From positions 1 through 38,198 of the forward strand of contig JAQVYC010000010.1 in assembly GCA_028708805.1 (NCBI GenBank): 38,198 nt of DNA, written 5' to 3'. The position numbers were made by a program, and so were the translations under genes. Within the stretch, counting starts at the first letter, position 1. Each line of letters begins with the position of its first letter. Under the pieces are notes generated by a model. It was not told the origin of the DNA, made no database searches, and worked only from the letters and a program-made list of their open reading frames with translations. This DNA is from Clostridia bacterium. Lineage in GTDB: Bacteria; Bacillota; Clostridia; Christensenellales; UBA1242. This document shows, piece after piece, positions 8,010 through 16,517 of this stretch.

Positions 8010-8900
8010 TTAAAATAAATTATCAATAAAATCTTTGGAATCAAACGGTTCTAAATCATCAATTTCTTCACCTAAACCAACAAATACAACAGGCACTTCA
8101 TATTGATTTATAATTGCAATTACTACTCCGCCTTTGGCAGTGCCATCTAGTTTGGTTAAAATAACTCCATCTAATTTCACATATTCATTAAAGGTTTTTA
8201 TTTGTGAAAGTGCGTTCTGCCCTGTTGTTGCATCTAAAACAATAAATGTGTATTTATTTGCTTCGCTATATTCTCGGGAAATAACTCTGTCTATTTTGCT
8301 AAGTTCTTGCATCAAATTGGTTTTAGTGTGTAATCTGCCCGCCGTATCAATAATCAAAACATCTGTGTTTTTTGCTTTTGCACTTGAAATCCCGTCAAAC
8401 ACAACAGCAGCTGCATCGGCCCCTTCTGCCTGTTTAATTATTTTTATTTTATTTTTTATAGCCCATTGCGTAAGTTGTTCGGATGCAGCAGCACGAAATG
8501 TGTCGCCTGCAACAAGATTAACTTCTTTGCCTAAATTCTTAAAATAATGTGCTAATTTTCCTATGCTTGTGGTCTTGCCGACACCGTTGACTCCTACAAT
8601 TGTAATCACAGCAGGATATTTAAATTCAAAGACATCGTTTGACAAGTTCTTTAATAATATGCCTTTCAACAACTCTCTTGCATCGTTAGTTTTTTGGATT
8701 TTGTTCTTACGAATTTTTTCTTTAAGTTGGTCTATTATCAACTGACTTGTATGAATGCCTATATCACTTGTTATTAAAATTTCTTCCAGTTCTTCAAAAA
8801 AATCATTGTTTAGTTCACGCTTAAAAATTGCATCTAACCTTCGCTTTAAAGCATCCCTTGTTTTACTGAGTGCCTTTGCTATTTTTTTAAACAGCGCCAT
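8010..8900 (-). CDS. ftsY: Signal recognition particle receptor FtsY
   Basis: A 296-residue SRP GTPase. A short amphipathic, basic N-terminus (MALFKKIAKALSKTRDALKRR) acts as membrane-targeting helix, with no long acidic A domain. The N domain runs to about 90. The G domain has GVNGVGKTT (P-loop, about 103), the insertion-box motif DTFRAAA, DTAGRLH, and TKLDGTAKGG, ending with GLGEEIDDLEPFD. FtsY docks ribosome-nascent-chain/SRP complexes at the membrane by pairing with Ffh, which is also in this window at 21364-22677. The gene begins inside the last codons of smc (14-base overlap), with GGAGG nine bases before the ATG, so the two are translationally linked. Length and motifs are typical of the Gram-positive form. 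Confidence 0.97.
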   Translation of the reverse strand: MALFKKIAKALSKTRDALKRRLDAIFKRELNNDFFEELEEILITSDIGIHTSQLIIDQLKEKIRKNKIQKTNDARELLKGILLKNLSNDVFEFKYPAVITIVGVNGVGKTTSIGKLAHYFKNLGKEVNLVAGDTFRAAASEQLTQWAIKNKIKIIKQAEGADAAAVVFDGISSAKAKNTDVLIIDTAGRLHTKTNLMQELSKIDRVISREYSEANKYTFIVLDATTGQNALSQIKTFNEYVKLDGVILTKLDGTAKGGVVIAIINQYEVPVVFVGLGEEIDDLEPFDSKDFIDNLF

Positions 8901-11900
8901 CTAAATTATCCTCCCCTTGCTCGCCTATATTCATTATTGCTTCACTTAATTTAACCGAAACAATCCTTGAAACACCTTTTTCTTGCATTGTAACCCCATA
9001 TAAGCTGTCGGCAAGCTCCATTGTTGGTTTTCTGTGCGTGATTACAATAAACTGAGTTTCATTGGCAAATCGTCGTAAGTATTGAGCAAATCTTTCCACA
9101 TTAGCTTCATCTAATGCCGCCTCAATTTCATCAAGCAAGCAAAACGGCATTGGCTTTAATTTTAATATTGCAAAAAGAATTGCAATTGCCGTTAAGGCTT
9201 TTTCGCCGCCACTTAAAAGCGTTATGTTTTGAAGCTTTTTTCCTGGTGGTTCAGCAATTATATCCACTCCTGCTTCTAACACATTTTCCGAACCGACAAG
9301 TTCGAGTTTTGCATTTCCACCGCCAAATAATTCTTTAAAAGTTATTTTAAAATTATCATTGATTTTTTGGAATTCCTGAGAGAATCGGCCAGTCATCTCC
9401 ATCGTGAGTTCGTCAATTGCTTTATTTGTATCTTCTTCGGCTTTTTCTAAATCTTGCACCTGAGATGACATATCTTCATATCTTTCATATACAATTTTAC
9501 TATCTTCAATTGCATTTACATTAACATAACCAAGTTTTGAAATTTCTTTCTTCAATGTGCTGATTTCACTTAATGCGTTAGGCATTTTGAAATCATCTTT
9601 TTTAAATTCTTTACAAGTGCTATAAGTGAGTTCATACTCCTCGTAAATTCTTTGTTGCATAGTTTCTGTGTCGGTTTCCAGTTTAGATAATTCTGTTTCC
9701 GCCTTGTATTTCTTATCATTAACACGGTTTATTTCCTGCAAAACTTGTTCTTTCTTATCATCAATAACTTTTAATTGTTCTTGATGCTTTGCCTTGTCTT
9801 TCTCTAAACTTTCCTGTTTTTGCTTTATGGTATCTAGCTTTTGTTGGCTTTCTACATCAGTGCTAGCTTCTTGGAGTTTCGAAATTTTATCCTCTTGAAT
9901 AACAATAAATTCATCATTGTCTTCAAATTGGCTCTTGTTTTGCTTTATGTTTTTTTCCGCTTCTTGAATTTGATTGTTAATTCTAATAAAATCTTGCTCC
10001 AAAGAATTTATTTCAGTTCTCATTTCAGCAATTTTTACAGCTTCGGTTAGTTGCGTGCTATTCTTTTTTTTATCTAGTTCTTCTGCCTGTTTTTTAACAT
10101 CTTCCAGTTTTTCATTTAAGGTTTTGATAAATATTTTCTTTTTCTCAAACTCTTCATTAGCTTTTTGAATTGCCGTGGCTAAAACATTTATTTCTCTTTC
10201 TCTACTAATTAAATTCACGGCATTTGATTTGCGAGAACCGCCCGTCATTGAACCTGTTGGGCTAATAACATCGCCATCTAAGGTTACAATTTTAAATGCG
10301 AAATGCGAGCCTTTCGCCATATTCACAGCGGTTTCCAAAGTGTCAACAATTACAGTTGCTCCTAATAAATTTCCAACAACATTTTTTATTGTATTATTAA
10401 AAGAGATTAAATCACTTGCGATTCCAAAGCAACCTGAAACAGATAATAATTTTTTGGTTTCCGCAGATAGAAATCTAGGTTTTATTGAATTGACTGGCAA
10501 AAAAGTTGCCCTGCCTAGCTTATTTTCTTTTAAATAATTAATTAGACTTTTTGCGTCTTCTTCATTGGTTGTAACTATGTTCTGAATTGCATTTCCAAGA
10601 GCAACTTCAATTGCAGTTTCATATTTTTCTGGCACTTTTATAAGAGAAGCCAAAATCCCAATCATTTTATTTTTTAAAGCACTGTTTTTCTGACTATCCT
10701 TTAAAAGTTTTCTGATTGCATAAGCATAGCCTTCAAATTCTGACTGCATTTCAGCAAGCAAGCGATGTCTGTTTTCATAAACTTGAATTTTAGCATTTAT
10801 ATTATATAAGTCTTCTTCTTCTTCTTTAACCTGAGCCATTAGTTTAATTACATTATTCTTTAAATTAGAGTGTTCTTTTAATAAATTTGAATATTCTCCA
10901 GAAGACTGCTCTAAAATTTTTATTTTTTCTAATAATTGTTTTTTGCGGTGTTCTTTTTGCTCGTTTTCCGCCTTATATTTTATTATACTGTTTTGATTAT
11001 TTAAAATGTCTAAATCAATTTTATCATTTTGTGCTTTCAGTCCGCCAATTCTCTCTTTAATTAAATTGATTTCGCCTGTTTGCTTTTCAAGTCCGACCGT
11101 TAAAACTAATAATTCATTATTTGAAAATTTAATTTGCTCATCTAACCGATGTATTTCATCCATTGAATTATTGTATTTTTGATTTAAACCAACAATTTCA
11201 GTTTGCCTTAATGAGAGTTCTTCTAAAATACCGCTCATTTTAGTTTTTATCTGCTCTTTTACTTCTCCCATATTTTCATATTGATATATGTAGGCATTAA
11301 TTTCTAAGTTTCTTAAATTATCCCTTAATTCTAAATATTTTTTAGCTGTTTCCGCCTGCTTTTTTAAAGGTCCTAGTTGTCTTTCAATTTCACCTAAAAT
11401 GTCTTTAAGTCGGCTTAAATTATCACGAGTACGCTCTAATTTGCGTTCGGCTTCTTCTTTTTTTGATTTAAACTTGGCAATACCTGCTGCTTCTTCAAAA
11501 ATTTTTCTTCTAACTTCGGGTTTACTTGAAATTATTTCATCCACTTTACCTTGACCTATAATTGAATAGCCATCCCGACCTATTCCCGAATCAAAGAATA
11601 AATTTATAATGTCTTTTAATCTGCACTGGTTTTTATTTATTAGATATTCACTTTCGCCACTGCGATACAGTTTTCTTGTAACTGCAAGTTCATCGTAATC
11701 AATGTTAAAATATCTGTCTGTATTGTTAAAATTTAAAGTAACTTCGCAATAAGAAAGGCTTTTTCTTTTTTCTGTTCCACTGAAAATAACATCTTGCATT
11801 GAAGTGCCACGAAGATTTTTAGAACTTTGTTCCCCTAGAACCCACCTGATAGCATCCGCCACATTACTTTTACCACAACCATTCGGTCCAACTATGGCAG

Positions 11901-11979
11901 TAATGCCGTTATCAAATTTAATTTGAATTTTCTCTGCAAATGATTTAAATCCGCTCAATTCTATTTTTTTAAAATACAT
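8887..11979 (-). CDS. smc: Chromosome partition protein SMC (short-arm form)
   Basis: A 1030-residue condensin ATPase. The N-terminal head has the Walker A motif GPNGCGKSN (31-39). The first coiled-coil arm runs about 170-437. The hinge is about 440-590, with the TGSMTGGS motif. The second arm runs about 590-860. The C-terminal head has the ABC signature LLSGGEKALTAIA (921-933) and Walker B FCLLDEIEAALD (946-957), ending in a THRKPTM D/H-loop. The head and hinge look complete, but each arm is some 60-70 residues shorter than in the 1186-residue Bacillus protein. SMC works with ScpA/ScpB (not here) to load on and organise the chromosome. AGGGG precedes the ATG. The gene overlaps ftsY. The usual upstream rnc and acpP genes are absent. 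Confidence 0.97.
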   Translation of the reverse strand: MYFKKIELSGFKSFAEKIQIKFDNGITAIVGPNGCGKSNVADAIRWVLGEQSSKNLRGTSMQDVIFSGTEKRKSLSYCEVTLNFNNTDRYFNIDYDELAVTRKLYRSGESEYLINKNQCRLKDIINLFFDSGIGRDGYSIIGQGKVDEIISSKPEVRRKIFEEAAGIAKFKSKKEEAERKLERTRDNLSRLKDILGEIERQLGPLKKQAETAKKYLELRDNLRNLEINAYIYQYENMGEVKEQIKTKMSGILEELSLRQTEIVGLNQKYNNSMDEIHRLDEQIKFSNNELLVLTVGLEKQTGEINLIKERIGGLKAQNDKIDLDILNNQNSIIKYKAENEQKEHRKKQLLEKIKILEQSSGEYSNLLKEHSNLKNNVIKLMAQVKEEEEDLYNINAKIQVYENRHRLLAEMQSEFEGYAYAIRKLLKDSQKNSALKNKMIGILASLIKVPEKYETAIEVALGNAIQNIVTTNEEDAKSLINYLKENKLGRATFLPVNSIKPRFLSAETKKLLSVSGCFGIASDLISFNNTIKNVVGNLLGATVIVDTLETAVNMAKGSHFAFKIVTLDGDVISPTGSMTGGSRKSNAVNLISREREINVLATAIQKANEEFEKKKIFIKTLNEKLEDVKKQAEELDKKKNSTQLTEAVKIAEMRTEINSLEQDFIRINNQIQEAEKNIKQNKSQFEDNDEFIVIQEDKISKLQEASTDVESQQKLDTIKQKQESLEKDKAKHQEQLKVIDDKKEQVLQEINRVNDKKYKAETELSKLETDTETMQQRIYEEYELTYSTCKEFKKDDFKMPNALSEISTLKKEISKLGYVNVNAIEDSKIVYERYEDMSSQVQDLEKAEEDTNKAIDELTMEMTGRFSQEFQKINDNFKITFKELFGGGNAKLELVGSENVLEAGVDIIAEPPGKKLQNITLLSGGEKALTAIAILFAILKLKPMPFCLLDEIEAALDEANVERFAQYLRRFANETQFIVITHRKPTMELADSLYGVTMQEKGVSRIVSVKLSEAIMNIGEQGEDNLDGAV

Positions 11980-12283
11980 CGTTGTTCCCCTATTTTTAAT
12001 TACTTATAATTTCCTTGCTTTTATTTTTTAAATTTATAAATTAAAGCTTTTAATAATAAATAAAATCTTTACTATTCATTTAAACAAATCCCGTTTACTC
12101 TCTGATAAAAGTATGGCAGATTACTACCCACCTACTCTGTGCAAAGCACAGGAGTTTTTTACTCTGTAAATAAGACTTTCAACTGAATTAAGCAAACTGA
12201 TTTAAGCCACTTGATACGAAAGCTAGCTAACTTAGTTAATATATTCTCACTTAAAGACTTTTACAGAATTTAAACTAATAAAT
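11980..12283. other. Gene-free gap between plsX and smc
   Basis: About 300 bases with no credible reading frame. In many Firmicutes acpP and rnc stand here. The right half (about 12100-12265) is less AT-rich than the flanks and contains one terminator-like hairpin on the plus strand plus smaller inverted repeats, so it may hold a small RNA. No tRNA, T-box or riboswitch motif that I recognise is present. Confidence 0.5.
12132..12160 (+). terminator. Terminator-like hairpin with no upstream plus-strand gene
   Basis: ACTC-TGTGC, AAA, GCACAGGAGT forms a stem with one bulged base, followed by TTTTTT on the plus strand. Both neighbouring genes are on the minus strand, so the signal would have to end an unannotated plus-strand RNA, unless it is chance or an antisense stop. 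Confidence 0.45.
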
Positions 12284-13312
12284 TTATTCCAAATCACTCG
12301 CTTCTATATTTAAAGAACTAATAATCTTTTCAATTTTGTCATTGGTGTTTTTATTAGCAACTCTAACAGCTTGCTTGATTGTAATTAAAATTGATATCGC
12401 ATCACTATTGCCGTGTGCTTTAAAAATCGGTTTCTTGCAACCTAAAAACTGTGAGCCACCATACTGTTTATAATCTAGTGAATTTTTTAATTTATTAAAG
12501 GACTTTCTCATGAACAAATATCCTAACTTAGAAAAAAAAGATGATTTAATCGTTTCTTTAAGATTATCTAATATAAATGAAATTGTACCTTCAATTGATT
12601 TAAGAATTAAGTTTCCCGAAAATCCATCAGTAACTAAAACATCATAATCTCCACTCAAACAATCACGAGCTTCTACATTGCCAACAAAATTTATCGGCAT
12701 TTTTTTAAGCATTTGAAAAGTATCTTTTGTTAATATATTTCCCTTAGCCTCTTCCACTCCAACATTTAAAAGAGCTACTCTTGGCTTCTCAACATCATAC
12801 ATCGAACTATAATAAACAGAACCCATTATTGCAAAATGACAAAGATTAATCGGCTTGCAATCGGCATTTGCTCCGCAATCTATAAGCAAAACACTCTTAT
12901 TTGAGATTTTTGTAGGGAGCGAAGGAGCAAGTCCTGGCCTAGAAACACCTTTAATTCTTCCTACTTTTAAAATACCGCCAGACAAAATCGCTCCTGTGCT
13001 ACCTGCTGAAATCAAGGCATCTATATCATTTCTTTTATTTAAAATATCAAGAGCCACCACAATTGAAGAATCTGGCATACTCCTTATTAGTTTTGCGGGA
13101 TTTTCTTCATCGCAAGATATTACCGTGTTTGCGTTAACAATTTCAATTCTATCGCCGCTATAATTAAGCTTATTCAAGCATTCATTTAGTTCTTTTTGTT
13201 TGCCCGTAATCACAATATTTAAATCATCAATTTCGTTAATTGCCATTACACAGCCTTTAACTATTTCATATGGAGCTTTATCTCCCCCATAACCATCTAC
13301 AACAATTTTCAC
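12284..13312 (-). CDS. plsX: Phosphate acyltransferase PlsX
   Basis: A 342-residue PlsX with the expected start (MKIVVDGYGGDKAP), ISAGSTGAIL at about 101-110, GVSRPGLAP and the VTDGFSGNLILKS block. It converts acyl-ACP plus phosphate to acyl-phosphate, the first step of phosphatidic acid synthesis in Gram-positive bacteria, at the membrane surface. The start is GTG (13310-13312) with AGAGG five bases before it. It has its own promoter (13369-13397), so it is not cotranscribed with rpmF, whose terminator lies between the two. plsY, fabD and acpP, frequent partners, are not in the window. Confidence 0.96.
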   Translation of the reverse strand: MKIVVDGYGGDKAPYEIVKGCVMAINEIDDLNIVITGKQKELNECLNKLNYSGDRIEIVNANTVISCDEENPAKLIRSMPDSSIVVALDILNKRNDIDALISAGSTGAILSGGILKVGRIKGVSRPGLAPSLPTKISNKSVLLIDCGANADCKPINLCHFAIMGSVYYSSMYDVEKPRVALLNVGVEEAKGNILTKDTFQMLKKMPINFVGNVEARDCLSGDYDVLVTDGFSGNLILKSIEGTISFILDNLKETIKSSFFSKLGYLFMRKSFNKLKNSLDYKQYGGSQFLGCKKPIFKAHGNSDAISILITIKQAVRVANKNTNDKIEKIISSLNIEASDLE

Positions 13313-13368
13313 TTTAACCTCTTTTAAATTAATTTTTACTTTATAAATAAAAAATAATTGATATTAAA

Positions 13369-13397
13369 ATAATATCATATTCAAAAGCTTAAATCAA
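13369..13397 (-). promoter_or_regulatory. Sigma-A-type promoter of plsX
   Basis: On the minus strand: TTGATT (13392-13397), a 17-bp spacer and TATTAT (13369-13374), with a leader of about 50 bases to the GTG start of plsX. It sits just downstream of the rpmF terminator. Confidence 0.65.
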
Positions 13398-13462
13398 CTT
13401 TTTTCTATAAAGGCAATAAATTGAAAATATGCCCCAAATATCTACTTGCCTTAATTAAAGAA

Positions 13463-13492
13463 TAAAAAAAACCAATCAAAATATGATTGGGT
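13463..13492 (-). terminator. Intrinsic terminator after rpmF
   Basis: A 7-bp stem (CCAATCA / TGATTGG) is followed on the minus strand by a run of eight T's, about 50 bases past the rpmF stop. Confidence 0.85.
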
Positions 13493-13542
13493 ATTTATTA
13501 GAGAAGATTAAAAAAGACTAATTTAAATTTAGTCTAAAATTT

Positions 13543-13746
13543 TTAAACTGCTTCTTGTTTTTCTTTCTTTTTAGTTTCAATAACTTTTTTGCCCTTATAA
13601 ACTCCACATTTTAAGCATACTTTATGAGGTTGCTTTAACTCGTGACAAGATGGACATTCAATTAAGGTTGGAGCTGTAATTTTAGAATTCTCAGATTTTC
13701 TCGAATTTTTTCTTGCCTTAGAAATCTTATTTTTAGGAACTGCCAT
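13543..13746 (-). CDS. rpmF: 50S ribosomal protein L32
   Basis: A 67-residue bL32. It has the usual MAVPKNKISKARKNSRKS start and a four-cysteine zinc ribbon (CPSC at about 32-35 and CLKCG at about 44-48), so this is the zinc-binding form rather than the cysteine-free paralogue made under zinc limitation. The tail is Lys-rich. GGAGGAAA precedes the ATG. It is transcribed alone between a consensus promoter (13836-13864) and a terminator. The DUF177/YceD gene that often sits just upstream of rpmF is not present here. Confidence 0.97.
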   Translation of the reverse strand: MAVPKNKISKARKNSRKSENSKITAPTLIECPSCHELKQPHKVCLKCGVYKGKKVIETKKKEKQEAV

Positions 13747-13835
13747 TTTTTATTTCCTCCTGAATTTTTTGTTTTTATTAATAGAAATTTTTTCTTAAAA
13801 CAAAATACATTTTTTGTATTTTTTTAGTAAGTCAA

Positions 13836-13864
13836 ATTATACTTGAAATTTTACATATTGTCAA
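13836..13864 (-). promoter_or_regulatory. Consensus sigma-A promoter of rpmF
   Basis: On the minus strand: TTGACA (13859-13864), exactly 17 bp, then TATAAT (13836-13841). Both hexamers match the consensus perfectly. The leader to the rpmF ATG is about 85 bases. Confidence 0.9.
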
Positions 13865-13896
13865 GTTTTTTATGTTAATATTGATGATATCTTAGA

Positions 13897-14889
13897 TTAA
13901 TTTAATTGAGCTTGAATTGATGTTATCGCAATTAGTAAGACAATCTCATTAATTGTTGTATTTCTGGTTATATCGTTAACTGGTCTTGCAAAGCCTTGCG
14001 TTACGGGGCCTATGTATGCAAAGCCGCTTATATTATGTAATGATTTTGCTAGTAAACTACCTGAATTAATATCTGGGACAATCAAAATATTCGCATCGCC
14101 CTTTATAGGTCCGTTTATATTTTTATTTTTACAAGCTTGTGGCGATACTGCCACATCAAGTTGAAGTTCGCCATCGGCAATTACATCGGGTGCTATCTGT
14201 TTAAATAACTCTGTGCTTTTTCGCATTTTGTCAACACTTTCGCCCTTTGCACTCCCCTTAGTCGAATAAGATAAAAATGCAACCTTAGGCTCTGATATGA
14301 ATAACATCTTCCAAAAATCAATCGAGTTCTTGGCTATTTCGACCAAATCTTCTTCATTAGGATTTTCCACTAATGCACAATCGGCAATTAGAATTGGACG
14401 AGTTTTAAACAAACCTTTTTTTATAAAAAACAGCATACTGGATGAAACCAACTTACTTGCAGGGGCACACTTTATTAACTGCAATGCAGGTTTAAATGTT
14501 GAAGCACTTGTGCTTTCACTTCCTGAAACCATACCATCAGCATAACCGTCTTTAACCATCATCGTAGCAAAACATATCGGGTCATCAATTAATTTTTCGG
14601 CTTCTTCTTTTGTTAAGCCTTTTGACTTTCTGGCTTCATACATTTCTTGAATAAATACTTCTCTAAGCTCGGAAGTTTTTGGATTTACAATTTGAAGATT
14701 TTTATCTTCTAATGAACTATATCTTAAAAACAACGCACTTTTATCGCCTAGAATAATTGCCCTTGCAAGCCCTTTTTGTGTGGCTATTTTTACCGCTTCA
14801 ATAATCCTGTCGCTAAAACCTGCCTCTGGAAATACAATTGTTTTTACATCTTGTTGTGCCATACTAAAAATTTGCTTCTTTATATTCAT
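13897..14889 (-). CDS. pta: Phosphate acetyltransferase
   Basis: A 330-residue enzyme of the short (non-fused) Pta type. It has IVFPEAGFSDRIIEA near the N-terminus, DPICFATMMVKDGYADGMVSG in the middle (acyl-CoA/phosphate site region), and a C-terminal VTQGFARPVNDITRN block. It interconverts acetyl-CoA and acetyl-phosphate. With acetate kinase it gives ATP and acetate in fermenting clostridia, but no ackA lies nearby. I chose the ATG at 14889. The earlier ATG at 14907 overlaps the GAGAGG that serves as ribosome site for the later one. The gene is divergent from ylbJ. Confidence 0.95.
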   Translation of the reverse strand: MNIKKQIFSMAQQDVKTIVFPEAGFSDRIIEAVKIATQKGLARAIILGDKSALFLRYSSLEDKNLQIVNPKTSELREVFIQEMYEARKSKGLTKEEAEKLIDDPICFATMMVKDGYADGMVSGSESTSASTFKPALQLIKCAPASKLVSSSMLFFIKKGLFKTRPILIADCALVENPNEEDLVEIAKNSIDFWKMLFISEPKVAFLSYSTKGSAKGESVDKMRKSTELFKQIAPDVIADGELQLDVAVSPQACKNKNINGPIKGDANILIVPDINSGSLLAKSLHNISGFAYIGPVTQGFARPVNDITRNTTINEIVLLIAITSIQAQLN

Positions 14890-15058
14890 TATCGAATTGC
14901 CTCTCATCTTAAAGTTTTATTTAACCTTATTACAATAATGCCACATTTTACATATTTTGCTTAACTATTTTGATTTATATGTTTTATAGTACCCTCATTT
15001 ATTTGGTTAATCATAATACATTGTAATAACTTTATTATTATAACTAATATACTAAATT

Positions 15059-16033
15059 ATGTCAAGAGTATTAAAAAAAGCATATTGGCTTTTATCTGGT
15101 CTAATAATTTTAATTATAATAGCATTGGCTTTAACTCCTGATATATATATTAATGCCTGCTTTCAAGGAATTCTAATTTGGGCCACAGTTGTTCTGCCGT
15201 CAATTTTCCCTTTTTTATTTTTTACCAAAATTCTAACAGACTTGCACATAATAAACATTATTGCAGAAAGATTTACTATTTTTACTAAACTATTCAGAAC
15301 TCCGCCTATCAGTGCATACGCGTTTTTAACCAGCATTCTTTCTGGTTATCCTGTTGGGGCAAAGATTGTTAGCGACTTATATGAAAATGGCAGTATTAAC
15401 AAGGAAGACGCCTTTAAAATAACCACCTTTACTTCCAATTCAGGACCTATGTTTATCTTAGGCTCTGTTGGGATTGGTATGTTATTATCTAGAAAACTTG
15501 GACTTATTATGTTGTTTTCTCATATTATAGGAGCTGTTTTAAATGGATTGCTATATAGAAATCATAAAGAAAAAATAAACTCTTTTAATTATGTTAATAA
15601 AAACATATACAAGAGTTCTTTTCAATTAGCACAAACAATGTGGAATTCTATTTCTTCAATTTTAATAGTGGGCGGATATATTTGTATTTTTTTTGTTTTA
15701 ATAGAAATGCTTAATTATCTTAATGTGTTTCCGATTATCTCATTGTTTTTTAGTTCAGTAACAAATTTAGATAATACTGTTTTACTTGGTATTTTAAATG
15801 GCATTGTAGAAATGACGCATGGTTGTATTGATATTGCAAAGCTAGGGTTAGAACAATTTTGGTCGACGATTATTTGTTGTGGGTTAATCACCTTCGGCGG
15901 AATTGCAACAATGTTACAAGCAATCACTTTTCTACAAAAATTTCAAATGAGATTTGGTTTTTTTATTAAACAAAAAATAACGCATACATTTTTTTCGGTT
16001 TTAATTTGCACTATGTTTCTTTTAATTTTTTAA
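15059..16033 (+). CDS. ylbJ: Sporulation integral membrane protein YlbJ
   Basis: A 324-residue polytopic membrane protein with about eight helices and the YlbJ/nucleoside-recognition (gate) family motifs: WATVVLPSIFPFLFF (about 41-55), LSGYPVGAKIVSDLYENG (about 96-113), TFTSNSGPMFILGSVG, and the second-half GGYICIFF and LNGIVEMTHGC segments. In Bacillus ylbJ belongs to the sigma-E regulon and is needed for stable spore formation; the substrate is not known. No Shine-Dalgarno sequence precedes the ATG, and a TATACT hexamer ends five bases before it, compatible with a leaderless mRNA. Divergent from pta. Confidence 0.9.
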   Translation: MSRVLKKAYWLLSGLIILIIIALALTPDIYINACFQGILIWATVVLPSIFPFLFFTKILTDLHIINIIAERFTIFTKLFRTPPISAYAFLTSILSGYPVGAKIVSDLYENGSINKEDAFKITTFTSNSGPMFILGSVGIGMLLSRKLGLIMLFSHIIGAVLNGLLYRNHKEKINSFNYVNKNIYKSSFQLAQTMWNSISSILIVGGYICIFFVLIEMLNYLNVFPIISLFFSSVTNLDNTVLLGILNGIVEMTHGCIDIAKLGLEQFWSTIICCGLITFGGIATMLQAITFLQKFQMRFGFFIKQKITHTFFSVLICTMFLLIF

Positions 16034-16517
16034 TAGAACACTTACATTAAACTAACAACTAAATTATATAAATTTATTTTTTTTAGTCTTAAAAATTATT
16101 TTAAAAATTTAATCACTTTTTTTATATAAATTCATATTATGATAACAAGGAGCAAATGCAAAAAACTCCTTGGAAAGAACAGAAGCTTATTCTAATCTTT
16201 TCTAGCCTGCTTTAAAAATTATTGATTGTTTTTTAAGTTTTGTAATTTTGATTTTTAGTGTGCTAATATACAAAAAAATAATGATTATAAAATGTAGAAA
16301 ATTCAAAATTGAATTTTAGGTTAAAATTTTATGAAGGTTTGAAAATAAAATTTCAAAAATAAAATTTTTGCAAATACTGTAAATTTTATTAATAATGGTG
16401 CCGACAAGTGCACTTTGTAAAACACATTTACGGATTCATCTTCCCTTCCTTGAATTGCAAAATAAATACGAAAATATTTAAATTATTATATTTTAAATTT
16501 AAATATGTAAGAGAAAA
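16034..16517. other. Gene-free convergent region between ylbJ and the YkvI-type gene
   Basis: 484 bases, extremely AT-rich, with no supported gene. Two islands stand out. One is a CAAGGAG / CTCCTTG hairpin at 16146-16172, without a T-run after it. The other is a patch of higher GC at about 16395-16450, with a GTGC-containing stretch and pyrimidine-rich end. A 9-bp A-T dyad at 16298-16319 is too weak to call a terminator. Nothing matches an RNA family I know. Confidence 0.4.

Noticed and set aside
8134-8547. A 137-residue plus-strand frame inside ftsY
   Set aside because: It lies wholly opposite a well-conserved GTPase gene, with no ribosome site or recognisable domain.
16395-16480. A short plus-strand frame starting ATGGTGCCGAC
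   Set aside because: Under 30 codons, no ribosome site, no promoter; the base composition is odd but coding is not supported.
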